DNA of 15,479 nt from CAZSAT01 sp964604675 (GTDB lineage: Bacteria; Myxococcota_A; UBA796; CAJQPC01), in assembly GCA_964604675.1 (NCBI GenBank), contig CAZSAT010000155.1, positions 1 through 15,479 of the forward strand. The letters run 5' to 3'. This document shows positions 6,236 to 15,479 of this stretch, one piece after another. Within the stretch, counting starts at the first letter, position 1. Every line of letters starts with the position of its first letter. The translations under genes and the position numbers were made by a program. Below the pieces are notes generated by a model. It searched no databases. It was given only the letters and a program-made list of their open reading frames with translations, and was not told the origin of the DNA.

Positions 6236-7551
6236 TGCTCACGCTCGCCCTCTTGGCCTGCAGCCCCCGCACCAGCACCGCCGACGTCGTGCTCGTCCTC
6301 TTGCCAGGACTACGAGCTGGCACCGGGGTGCTCGCCGAACCCGAGCAAGCGATGCTCGCGGCCTTCGACGGGGAGCCGCTGCGCTTCACGCAGGCCTACA
6401 GCGCCAGCCCCTCGCCCTGGACCGCCTTCGGCTCCACGTGGACCGGGCAATACCCCAGCGGCCTCCCACTGTGTGGGGCCGCCAACCAGCCTGAGTACGT
6501 GCTCGGCGCCGGCCAGAAGGCGTGGTGCAGCGAGCTGCCGGCGGGCACGCGCACGCTGCCCGAGGTGCTCGGCCTGTACGGCTACACCACCCACGTCGTG
6601 GCCGCCGCCACCCACGCCGACGGCCTCCTGGGGGAGGACGTTGAGCGGGTGAGCGGGTGGACACGGACCCGTCAGGCCGCCGAGCGCTGGTGGCTCGAAG
6701 CTGAAGGCGCGCCGCGGCTGCTCGTGGTGATCGCCGACGACTTCACCCTCCCTGCGCTCTCCGCCACCTTCCCGCACAGCGGCCCCGGCCCACGCAACGC
6801 CTTGGACGCGGCCAGCCAGCAGGACCCGGCGCGCCTGCGCGCCACGATGGTCGAGCGCGCCACGCGAGCGGGTGAGGGGCTGTCCGACCTGCTGGGTGCG
6901 CTGTCGCCGGGTGACGACGACCTCGTGGTGGTGACCTCGACCCACGGGACCAGCCTGGCCGAGACCCAACCTCACCCCCCCGACCGGACCGAGGCCTTCC
7001 TGATGCTGGGCCTTCCGACCACGCAGATCGCGCTGGAGCGCACCCTGCACGTGCCCCTCTGGCTGCTCGGGCCCGAAGCTGGCACGGCCGACCACGTGGT
7101 GGAGCTGGTCGACCTGATGCCCACGGTGGCGCGCCACGCGGGCGCGGTGGCTCCCGGCGGGCTCCCCGGCCAGGACCTCCTGGCCACCCCCGCGGAGGGC
7201 CAGGCCTACGCCGAGTTCGGCGACATGCTGGCGCTCCGCTCCGGCGACCACCTGCTCACCTTCCGCTGCTACGTGCACAACGGCACCAGCCTGGATCCGG
7301 GCATCGATGCCCGCCTCCGCGACCTGCGCCTTCCCCATGAGTTCGCCACGCTCCACCAGGTGATCGACGACCCGCTGCAACAGCACGACCTGCTCGCCGC
7401 TCCCGTCGACAGCCAGGACCTGGCCCTCGGACGCGCGCTCGTTCGCGACCTGCGGACCGTGCGCGCGGGGCCGGGCGCCGTGCCGCCGGGGGCGATGACG
7501 CCCGAGCGACTCGAAGCGGTCCGTCGGGCAGGCGCCCTGGGCTACTGGTAG
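6235..7551 (+). CDS. Sulfatase/alkaline phosphatase superfamily lipoprotein, probably catalytically degenerate
   Basis: A 438-residue protein. ATG 6235 overlaps the previous stop (TGATG). The leader M-L-T-L-A-L-L-A-C is a very short lipobox with lipidation at Cys9. The sulfatase fold is recognisable. LVLLPGLRAG (20-29) matches the first strand (usually ending D-x-L-R). AYSASPSPWTAFGSTWTGQYP begins at about 54 and corresponds to the segment that carries the formylglycine Cys/Ser. VVTSTHGTS (232-240) matches the SDHG metal motif. VPLWLLGP, VELVDLMPTVARHAG and the C-terminal ALGYW are family features. The first metal Asp is Pro24, the Asp of SDHG is Thr236, and the C/S-x-P-S-R core is not intact; His237 remains. 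I therefore expect little or no hydrolase activity, and a binding or structural role in the envelope is more likely. It is the last gene of the plus-strand run and overlaps the convergent gene tail to tail by 10 bp. Confidence 0.8.
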   Translation: MLTLALLACSPRTSTADVVLVLLPGLRAGTGVLAEPEQAMLAAFDGEPLRFTQAYSASPSPWTAFGSTWTGQYPSGLPLCGAANQPEYVLGAGQKAWCSELPAGTRTLPEVLGLYGYTTHVVAAATHADGLLGEDVERVSGWTRTRQAAERWWLEAEGAPRLLVVIADDFTLPALSATFPHSGPGPRNALDAASQQDPARLRATMVERATRAGEGLSDLLGALSPGDDDLVVVTSTHGTSLAETQPHPPDRTEAFLMLGLPTTQIALERTLHVPLWLLGPEAGTADHVVELVDLMPTVARHAGAVAPGGLPGQDLLATPAEGQAYAEFGDMLALRSGDHLLTFRCYVHNGTSLDPGIDARLRDLRLPHEFATLHQVIDDPLQQHDLLAAPVDSQDLALGRALVRDLRTVRAGPGAVPPGAMTPERLEAVRRAGALGYW

Positions 7552-9146
7552 CGCCAGCCCTCGAGCGCGTCCGACGCGCCGGAGCCACCGTGCACACAGG
7601 GCATGTCGCCCCCGCTGCCCGAACCCGTCCACACGAACCAGGCACCGCTCTGGCGGAAGGGGCCGAGCTCGGTCGCCGCGTTGTAGAGCGACGAGCTCCA
7701 CGCGGCCACGCCCGAGGCGCAGCGAGCGGCCGGGTCGGCCGGCACGATGATCATGGCGCCCGCAGCGTCGAGCGCTGCCACCACCCGCTGCGCACAGGCC
7801 TCTCGGGCCTCGCCGCCCTCGCAGCAGAGCTCGGGGCTGCTGGCCACGGCCGGCCACACCCCGGCGACCGCCGCGCCGAGCAGCGCGTGGCTCTCCCGCC
7901 CGTCCTGCAACATCGGCAGCATCAGCCCACCTGAGGGCGCGGTCCCGGCCAGCGTGTAGAGCCCGATGCCGTCCTCGGTCGAGGTGCTCCACCATCCGAG
8001 CTCCGCCTGATCTGCGTAGCGATCCGTGAACCGCTCGGGAGGGATCCACGCGGTGAGTGGCGCAGCCTCCTCGTGCGCCACCCGATGCTCCGACCAGGCG
8101 TGGAGGAAGGCCAGCCCGTCGCACGCCGCGTAGGCCGCGAGCCCGACGCCGGGCAGGTGACGCAGCCCGCCGAGGAGCCGAAGCCTTCGGAGCGGGAGGG
8201 CCACCGCGGCCGCGGCCAGCACGACGAAGCCCAAGCCGGAGGGCAGCGCCCAGCGCGGTCGGTAGCCGACGTCGTAGCCCACGTTCCACGAGCTCGCGGG
8301 GAGGGCGACCAGGGCCGCCCCACCCACCAGGAGCGCCACGCGGGGCAGCCACGCCCGACCGGGCAACGCCGCCCCCACCAACGCCAGCACCCAGAGCTCG
8401 TCGAAGAGGCCTTCGGCCATGCGCTCGGTGGCGTCGAGGGTGTCGAGGCGCCTCAACCCCTCGACCACGTGCTCCCACTGGAGATCCGCGAGGCGCGCGT
8501 CGGGCCCGCCCGGCGGCGGCGACAACCACGGGGTCAGCAGCCACACGCCGAGTCCGATCGCGATCGTGACGCCGATCCCCTGCCCCACCCCTCTGCGCAC
8601 GGCCAGGAGCGGCGCGATGGCCAGGTACGCGAGCGCCGGCGCCGCAGCGAACTTCACGGCGACACCGAGCGCGGCAAGCCCTCCACCAAGTGCGACGAGC
8701 GGCAGCGCACGCGGTCCCATCCGAGCGCCCCACCAGGCCAGGCCCACGCCGAACCACAGGAGCCCCCACGAGGGTGCGTCGGCGCCACCGAGCACGCTCA
8801 CGTACAGCGCCAGACCCCAGGACCCACCCAGCAGCCCCGCCGCGAGCGCCACGACCCGCCCGCCGATGGCATGACCCGCGAGCGCAGCGCCCGCGCAGCC
8901 CAGCGCCGTGGCGACCAGCTTCAACAGGGTGCCCGCTGCCAGGACGTCGCCGTCCACCAGCGGAAGCGCGCCGGTCACCAGCCAGCCCGCCCACTGCCGG
9001 CTGCCGTCGGCGAGCAGGCCCGCCACCAGCATGTCGGGAGCCGCGGGACCGGGCCAGCCCCGGAGGTCGAGGTGCCCGAGGAGGTACACACGCAGCGCCA
9101 GGCCCACCGTCACCGCGGCGACCACGATGGCGACGCTGCGCCGCAT
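7542..9146 (-). CDS. Multi-pass GT-C-like membrane protein with C-terminal extracytoplasmic domain
   Basis: A 534-residue protein starting at ATG 9146, with AAGGGG directly upstream. About ten or more hydrophobic segments fill the first 350 residues (for example VAIVVAAVTVGLALRVYLL, LVATALGCAGAALAGHAIGG, VTIAIGLGVWLLTPWL, LGFVVLAAAAVALPL). A soluble C-terminal part of about 170 residues follows, with Cys residues including a CC pair (ELCCEGGEAREAC) and ending near PCVHGG; these could form disulfides outside the cytoplasm. This layout resembles GT-C/PMT-type transferases that use polyprenyl-linked sugars. The Asp-containing first loop (GWPGPAAPDMLVAG) is compatible but not diagnostic, so the catalytic assignment is inference. 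The gene begins 5 nt after the idh stop and is almost certainly co-transcribed with it. The stop lies inside the end of the convergent sulfatase-like gene. Confidence 0.75.
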   Translation of the reverse strand: MRRSVAIVVAAVTVGLALRVYLLGHLDLRGWPGPAAPDMLVAGLLADGSRQWAGWLVTGALPLVDGDVLAAGTLLKLVATALGCAGAALAGHAIGGRVVALAAGLLGGSWGLALYVSVLGGADAPSWGLLWFGVGLAWWGARMGPRALPLVALGGGLAALGVAVKFAAAPALAYLAIAPLLAVRRGVGQGIGVTIAIGLGVWLLTPWLSPPPGGPDARLADLQWEHVVEGLRRLDTLDATERMAEGLFDELWVLALVGAALPGRAWLPRVALLVGGAALVALPASSWNVGYDVGYRPRWALPSGLGFVVLAAAAVALPLRRLRLLGGLRHLPGVGLAAYAACDGLAFLHAWSEHRVAHEEAAPLTAWIPPERFTDRYADQAELGWWSTSTEDGIGLYTLAGTAPSGGLMLPMLQDGRESHALLGAAVAGVWPAVASSPELCCEGGEAREACAQRVVAALDAAGAMIIVPADPAARCASGVAAWSSSLYNAATELGPFRQSGAWFVWTGSGSGGDMPCVHGGSGASDALEGWRYQ

Positions 9147-9151
9147 CCCCT

Positions 9152-11338
<2,187 letters not shown>

Positions 11339-11350
11339 GGCGGTCTCGCG

Positions 11351-11401
11351 TAGGACGGGGATGCAACCCGCTCCTAACCCACCCGGGTGCCCGCCGTCCT
11401 A
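11351..11401 (-). promoter_or_regulatory. Inverted repeats in the idh leader region
   Basis: TAGGACGG (11351-11358) and CCGTCCTA (11394-11401) are a perfect 8-bp inverted repeat enclosing a perfect 10-bp palindrome, CACCCGGGTG (11380-11389). If idh is transcribed from the AT-rich segment next to it, the repeat could fold as a 5'-leader hairpin ending about 13 nt before the GTG start; otherwise these may be protein-binding sites. No riboswitch class is recognised. Confidence 0.4.
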
Positions 11402-11426
11402 TACATAATGTTTACACCACGTTATC
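11400..11426. promoter_or_regulatory. AT-rich probable promoter segment between divergent genes
   Basis: This is the most AT-rich stretch noticed in the window. It contains TATACA and CATAAT (about 11402-11409) as -10-like hexamers for the plus strand, and CATTAT on the minus strand. ATAATG (11405-11410) and CGTTAT (11420-11425) form an imperfect dyad that could be an operator. No convincing -35 box is visible on either strand, so the promoter call rests mainly on composition and on its position between two divergent starts. Confidence 0.4.
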
Positions 11427-11435
11427 GTCGTGTTC

Positions 11436-12311
11436 ATGGACCCCCTGGCCGCCATCGAGGCCCTCGACGCGCAGCTGACCGGCTGGATGTGGGCCTTCGG
11501 CCTCACGGCCATCGTGCTCGAGACGGTGGTGATGCAGGCCCGCAAGATGCCGCGGGACAAGCAGAGCCGTTGGCTGTCGGTCCGCTGCGGCGTGCTCGGC
11601 TTCGGCGCCGACGCCATCGTGCACCCGACCTTGCTCTACGGCGCCCAGCTCTGGTTCTACGAGCACCGGATCTTCGAACTCGGCTTCGGTCCGTGGGTGT
11701 TCGTGCTGTCGCTCTTGGTGAGCGACGTGATGTTCTACGTCTCGCACCGGGTGATGCACCGCTGCCGCCTGGGCTGGGCCGTGCACGTGGTCCACCACAG
11801 CGCCCGCAACTACGACCTCACCACCGGCATTCGCGGCTCGGCGCTCGGCTGGGCGGCCAACTTCCCCTTCCTGGTCTGGATTCCGCTGCTGGGCATCCAC
11901 CCGCTGATCTTCCTGATCGTGGATCGCGCCTTCAAGTTCTATGGGCTGAGCTACCACACCGAAGCGGTGCAGAAGCTGGGTTGGCTCGACCGATGGCTCA
12001 TCACCCCCTCGGTGCATCGGGTTCACCACGCCACGAACCCGCACTACCTCGACCGGAACTACGGCGGGCTGCTCCTGGTGTTCGACCGGCTCTTCGGCAC
12101 CTGGGAACCCGAGGTGGAGGCCCCACGCTACGGGCTCGTGAAGGACTGGCACAGCTACGACACCTGGGACTGCCAGCTGCACGAGCTGCGCGACCTCTGG
12201 CGAGACGTGCAGCAGGCGCGCAGCGTGCGCGAGGCACTCTCCTACGCCTTCCGACCGCCCGGGTGGACCCCCGAGGTGGCGGCGGAGCGGGCCACCGCGC
12301 TCACGTCCTGA
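11436..12311 (+). CDS. Sterol desaturase / fatty acid hydroxylase superfamily membrane protein
   Basis: A 291-residue integral membrane protein of the di-iron fatty acid hydroxylase superfamily (PF04116 type). The histidine clusters are clear: H104-R-V-M-H108, H117-V-V-H-H121 and H194-R-V-H-H198, matching HX3H, HX2HH and HX2HH, which together bind two irons. Hydrophobic segments are seen at about residues 15-33, 83-101 and 138-165. Members hydroxylate or desaturate lipids such as sterols, fatty acids or alkylglycerols using O2; the substrate here cannot be decided. ATG 11436 is used, but GTG 11430 is in frame two codons earlier. Neither has a visible Shine-Dalgarno, and the -10-like sequence is only about 27 bp upstream, so the leader must be very short. 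It is divergent from idh and followed by purL after 111 bp. Aligned length is normal for the family and no key histidine is missing. Confidence 0.9.
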   Translation: MDPLAAIEALDAQLTGWMWAFGLTAIVLETVVMQARKMPRDKQSRWLSVRCGVLGFGADAIVHPTLLYGAQLWFYEHRIFELGFGPWVFVLSLLVSDVMFYVSHRVMHRCRLGWAVHVVHHSARNYDLTTGIRGSALGWAANFPFLVWIPLLGIHPLIFLIVDRAFKFYGLSYHTEAVQKLGWLDRWLITPSVHRVHHATNPHYLDRNYGGLLLVFDRLFGTWEPEVEAPRYGLVKDWHSYDTWDCQLHELRDLWRDVQQARSVREALSYAFRPPGWTPEVAAERATALTS

Positions 12312-12322
12312 GCGTCCCCGCA

Positions 12323-12346
12323 ACGCTGGCCGCGCGTCGACGCTGG
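12323..12346. promoter_or_regulatory. Direct repeats and palindrome upstream of purL (weak)
   Basis: ACGCTGG occurs at 12323-12329 and again at 12340-12346, a 17-bp spacing, with the 10-bp palindrome GCGTCGACGC (12334-12343) touching the second copy. This lies in the 111-bp spacer before purL and could hold regulator sites, though such short repeats also arise by chance in GC-rich DNA. It does not resemble the E. coli PurR box. Confidence 0.2.
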
Positions 12347-12422
12347 AGCCCATCGTTGCCCAGCCGCCGCAGAACGTGTCGGCTCCCCACGTTACCCCTC
12401 GCCGCCAGCCTGGAGCTCGCCC

Positions 12423-15400
12423 ATGCTCGTCCTCTTCGGTGGTCCCGCAGTCTCCGCCTTCCGCCTGGCACGGGTGCACGGCGCCCAGGCCGGGCACTTC
12501 GTCCACCTGGTGGACCTGCACCGGGATCTCGACGCGAAGGAGCGGGAGGTCCTGGCCGCGCTGCTCACCTACGGCGCCGAACCGGCCCCCACCGTCGCGC
12601 CACGGGTCGACCTGCTCGTCACGCCTCGCCCCGGCACCACCTCGCCGTGGAGCTCGAAGGCCACCGACATCGTGCACCGCTGCGGCCTGGCAGCGGTGAA
12701 GCGTGTGGAGCGGGCCGTGGCGTGGACGCTGGAGGGTGACGTCGATCAGGGCCAGCTGCACGACCGCATGGTCGAAGCGGTCCTGCCCGACCTGGAGGCG
12801 GCGCGTGCGCTGTTCACCACGGAGTCCCCTCGCCTGCTGCGCCGGGTCCCGGTGACCTCGGAAGGCCGGGAAGCGCTGGTGCACGCCAACCGTGCGTGGG
12901 GCCTGGCGCTGGCCGACGACGAGATCGACTACGTGATCGACGCCTTCGCGCGGCTCGGACGCGACCCGACCGACGCCGAGCTGATGATGTTCGCGCAGGC
13001 GAACTCCGAGCACTGCCGCCACAAGATCTTCAACGCCAGCTGGACCGTGGACGGCGACGATCAGGACGACAGCCTGTTCGGCATGATCCGACACACCCAC
13101 CGGGTGGCTCCCGGCCACGTGCTCAGCGCCTACAAGGACAACGCCGCGGTGGTGGCCGGCTACGAGGTCGACCGCTTCTTCGCCGACGGCGACCGACGCT
13201 ACCGGAAGCACACCGAGCCTGCCCACGTGCTGATGAAGGTCGAGACCCACAACCACCCCACCGGCATCTCGCCCCACCCCGGCGCGGCCACCGGCAACGG
13301 CGGCGAGATCCGCGACGAAGGCGCCACCGGCATCGGCGGCAAGCCCAAGGCCGGCCTGTCCGGCTTCTCGGTGTCCGACCTCAAGATTCCCGGCCTTCCG
13401 CGGCCCTGGGAGCACGCCGTCGGCACGTCCCCGCGCATGGCGTCCGCGCTGGAGATCATGCTGGAGGGACCCATCGGCGGTGCCGCCTACAACAACGAGT
13501 TCGGGCGTCCCAACCTCGCGGGGTACTTCCGCAGCTTCACGCTCGAGGTGGCGGGCCGAGACGGTCCCGAGCTGCGCGGCTACCACAAGCCGATCATGAT
13601 CGCGGGCGGCTACGGGAACGTGCGCGACGGTCACGTGCACAAGCGTCTGGTCCCCGACGGCGCTGCGCTCATCGTGCTCGGGGGCCCGGCCCTGTTGATC
13701 GGGCTCGGTGGCGGGGCCGCCAGCAGCATGGCCACCGGCGAGAGCGCCGAAGACCTGGACTTCGCCAGCGTGCAGAGGGCCAACCCCGAGATCGAGCGCC
13801 GCTGCCAGGAGGTGCTGGACCGGTGCATCGCCCTGGGGTCGCAGAACCCCATCGCCTCGCTGCACGATGTCGGCGCCGGGGGCCTCTCCAACGCCTTCCC
13901 CGAGCTGGTGGACGATGCCGGACGGGGCGCACGCTTCGACCTGCGGGACATCCCGTGTGGCGAGCCGGGGCTCGCGCCGATGGAGATCTGGTGCAACGAA
14001 GCGCAGGAGCGCTACGTGCTGGCCGTGCCGCAAGAGCGCGTGCAGGACTTCGCCGCGATCTGCAGCCGCGAGCGCGCGCCCTGGGCCATCGTCGGTCACG
14101 CCACCGCGGCCCGGCAGCTCGTGCTGGGCGACACCTTGCTCGACGAGACGCCCATCGACATGCCGCTGGACGTCTTGCTCGGCAAGGCGCCCAAGATGCA
14201 CCGGGTGGCCGAGACGGTGACGCCGAGCCGCACCCCGTTCGACCCCGGCGCGGTCGACCTGAAGGACGCCGTGTACCGGGTGCTCAGGCTCCCGACGGTT
14301 GCCAGCAAGGAGTTCCTGATCACCATCGGCGACCGCTCCATCACCGGCACCGTCGTGCGCGACCAGATGGTCGGTCCGTGGCAGGTCCCGGTGGCCGACT
14401 GCGCGATGACCACCACCGACTACGTAGGCGTGACGGGCGAGGCCATGGCCATGGGCGAGCGGCCGCCGGTCGCTCTGCTCAGTGGTCCCGCGTCGGCGCG
14501 GCTGGCTGTGGCCGAAGCCCTCACCAACCTCATGGGCGTGGACATCGAGGGGCTCGACCGCATCGTGCTCTCCGCGAACTGGATGGCGCCGGGCGGTCAC
14601 CCGGGGGAAGACGGGAACCTCTACGCCACCGTGAAGGCCCTGGGCATGGAGCTGTGTCCAGCGCTGGGCGTCTGCATCCCAGTGGGCAAGGACTCGATGT
14701 CGATGAGGGCGCGCTGGGGCGCAGGCGAGCACGCCAGGCAGGTCACCGCCCCGCTGTCCTTGGTGATCTCGGCGTTCGCCCCGGTCCGGGATGTGCGACA
14801 CGGGCTCACACCCTTGCTGCGCAGCGACGTCGGTCCCACGGTGCTCCTGCACCTGGACCTGAGCGCGGGTGCGGGACGACTCGGCGGATCCGCCCTGGCC
14901 CAGGTCCACGCTCAGCTCGGCGCCACCCCGCCCGACCTCGACGAGCCCGCTCGGCTCGTGGCCCTGTTCGAGCTCATGCAGACCCTGCGGAGCGACGGCG
15001 TGGCGCTCGCGTGGCACGACATCTCCGACGGCGGCCTGCTGGTCGCCCTGGCCGAGATGGCCTTCGCCAGCCGAACGGGCATCCACGCGATGGTCGACGA
15101 CGACCCCGTGCGGCGGCTCTTCGCCGAGGAACCCGGGGGCGTGCTGCAGGTCCGCATGGACGACATCGGCAAGGTCGCCTCTCTGGCCACGGCGCTGGGT
15201 CTCGCCGGCTGCGTGCGCGTGGTCGCCACGCCCACGGCCACCGACCGCCTCTCGATCGCGGTGGCCGGGCGGGAGGTGTTCTCGGAGGCGCTCGGCGACC
15301 TCCACCGCGCGTGGGCGGAGACCAGCTTCCACCTCCAGGCGTTGCGCGACGATCCCGCGTGTGCCCAGGAGGCCTACGACGCCGTGCTCGACCGCGACGA

Positions 15401-15479
15401 CCCGGGCCTCACCCCGCTCGTGAGCTTCGACGCGTCCGAGGACGTGGCCGCGCCCTACATCGGCCATCGACGGAGGGTC
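12423..15479 (+). CDS. purL: Phosphoribosylformylglycinamidine synthase, large single-chain form (partial, leaves window)
   Basis: The first 1019 codons of a protein expected to be about 1290 residues. It converts FGAR, ATP and glutamine to FGAM in de novo purine synthesis. ATG 12423 has GGAG 7 nt upstream. Residues 1-150 or so match the PurS-like N-terminal domain. The linker and first AIRS-type domain carry NSEHCRHKIFNASW (from 194) and VETHNHPTGISPHPGAATGNGGEIRDEG (from about 273), classic signatures of the large-type enzyme. Next come GGPALLIGLGGGAASSM, HDVGAGGLSNAFPEL and NEAQERYV, then a second synthetase half with PVGKDSMSM and HDISDGGLLVALAEMAF. The window ends at PYIGHRRRV, just where the glutamine amidotransferase (GATase class I) domain should begin, so the catalytic Cys of that domain is outside. 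No frameshift or missing motif was seen in the visible part. It is presumably a single-gene unit after the desaturase-family gene. Confidence 0.96.
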   Translation, partial: MLVLFGGPAVSAFRLARVHGAQAGHFVHLVDLHRDLDAKEREVLAALLTYGAEPAPTVAPRVDLLVTPRPGTTSPWSSKATDIVHRCGLAAVKRVERAVAWTLEGDVDQGQLHDRMVEAVLPDLEAARALFTTESPRLLRRVPVTSEGREALVHANRAWGLALADDEIDYVIDAFARLGRDPTDAELMMFAQANSEHCRHKIFNASWTVDGDDQDDSLFGMIRHTHRVAPGHVLSAYKDNAAVVAGYEVDRFFADGDRRYRKHTEPAHVLMKVETHNHPTGISPHPGAATGNGGEIRDEGATGIGGKPKAGLSGFSVSDLKIPGLPRPWEHAVGTSPRMASALEIMLEGPIGGAAYNNEFGRPNLAGYFRSFTLEVAGRDGPELRGYHKPIMIAGGYGNVRDGHVHKRLVPDGAALIVLGGPALLIGLGGGAASSMATGESAEDLDFASVQRANPEIERRCQEVLDRCIALGSQNPIASLHDVGAGGLSNAFPELVDDAGRGARFDLRDIPCGEPGLAPMEIWCNEAQERYVLAVPQERVQDFAAICSRERAPWAIVGHATAARQLVLGDTLLDETPIDMPLDVLLGKAPKMHRVAETVTPSRTPFDPGAVDLKDAVYRVLRLPTVASKEFLITIGDRSITGTVVRDQMVGPWQVPVADCAMTTTDYVGVTGEAMAMGERPPVALLSGPASARLAVAEALTNLMGVDIEGLDRIVLSANWMAPGGHPGEDGNLYATVKALGMELCPALGVCIPVGKDSMSMRARWGAGEHARQVTAPLSLVISAFAPVRDVRHGLTPLLRSDVGPTVLLHLDLSAGAGRLGGSALAQVHAQLGATPPDLDEPARLVALFELMQTLRSDGVALAWHDISDGGLLVALAEMAFASRTGIHAMVDDDPVRRLFAEEPGGVLQVRMDDIGKVASLATALGLAGCVRVVATPTATDRLSIAVAGREVFSEALGDLHRAWAETSFHLQALRDDPACAQEAYDAVLDRDDPGLTPLVSFDASEDVAAPYIGHRRRV

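Noticed and set aside
7525..7560. Terminator between the convergent genes at 7542-7551
   Set aside because: Only short GGCGC/GCGCC and CTAC/GTAG pairings are visible with no U-tract; not enough to call a terminator.
11412..15467. Very long antisense open frame (about 1350 codons) on the minus strand
   Set aside because: It lies opposite purL and the desaturase-family gene, both clear by conserved motifs; its translation is low-complexity and without domains.

Overview
This 15.5 kb window is very GC-rich chromosomal DNA with tightly packed, GTG/ATG-started genes on both strands. The style suggests a myxobacterium-like lineage (Myxococcota, formerly Deltaproteobacteria) or a close uncultivated relative. 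The grounds are high GC, very short lipobox leaders followed by acidic Ser/Thr/Pro/Asp linkers, a monomeric NADP-isocitrate dehydrogenase, a large single-chain PurL and many envelope proteins. No rRNA or tRNA gene, CRISPR array, integrase or insertion sequence was seen. The taxonomic call is inference.

Layout. (1) Positions 1-343, minus strand: N-terminal part of a multi-pass GT-C/PMT-like membrane protein that runs off the left edge. (2) Positions 445-2259, plus strand: the most interesting gene. A lipoprotein with a beta-propeller-like region, an immunoglobulin-like 'choice-of-anchor' region and a C-terminal TlpA/thioredoxin-like domain is interrupted by an in-frame TGA at 1927-1929. The TGA sits where the first Cys of the CxxC motif belongs, the frame then stays open to a TAG at 2257, and a hairpin matching the bacterial SECIS pattern starts 10 nt after the TGA. 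I read it as a selenoprotein with a U-P-V-C active site. Naive gene calling would stop at 1929 and leave 1930-2271 looking empty. (3) Positions 2272-6235: three diverged SGNH-hydrolase-like proteins (plus, minus, plus) and a small membrane protein. The divergent pair at 5090/5138 shares a 47-bp spacer that holds a perfect 10-bp dyad. (4) Positions 6235-7551: a lipoprotein of the sulfatase/alkaline phosphatase superfamily whose metal-binding residues look degraded. (5) Positions 11338 to 7542, minus strand: NADP-isocitrate dehydrogenase followed 5 nt later by a second multi-pass GT-C-like membrane protein. (6) Positions 11436-12311, plus strand: a sterol desaturase/fatty acid hydroxylase family membrane di-iron enzyme. 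(7) From 12423 to the right edge: PurL (FGAM synthetase), first 1019 codons.

How it fits together. The left half (1-7551), with the membrane protein at 7542-9146, looks like a cell-envelope set: exported lipoproteins, SGNH acyl-transfer/hydrolase-type proteins, a sulfatase-fold protein and polyprenyl-sugar-dependent transferase-like membrane proteins. This suggests modification of a surface glycan or lipid, plus a periplasmic or surface selenium-based redox enzyme. The right part (idh, purL) is ordinary metabolism. Once the TGA is read through, no stretch over 300 bp lacks a gene; the longest spacers are about 100 bp (344-444, 11339-11435, 12312-12422).
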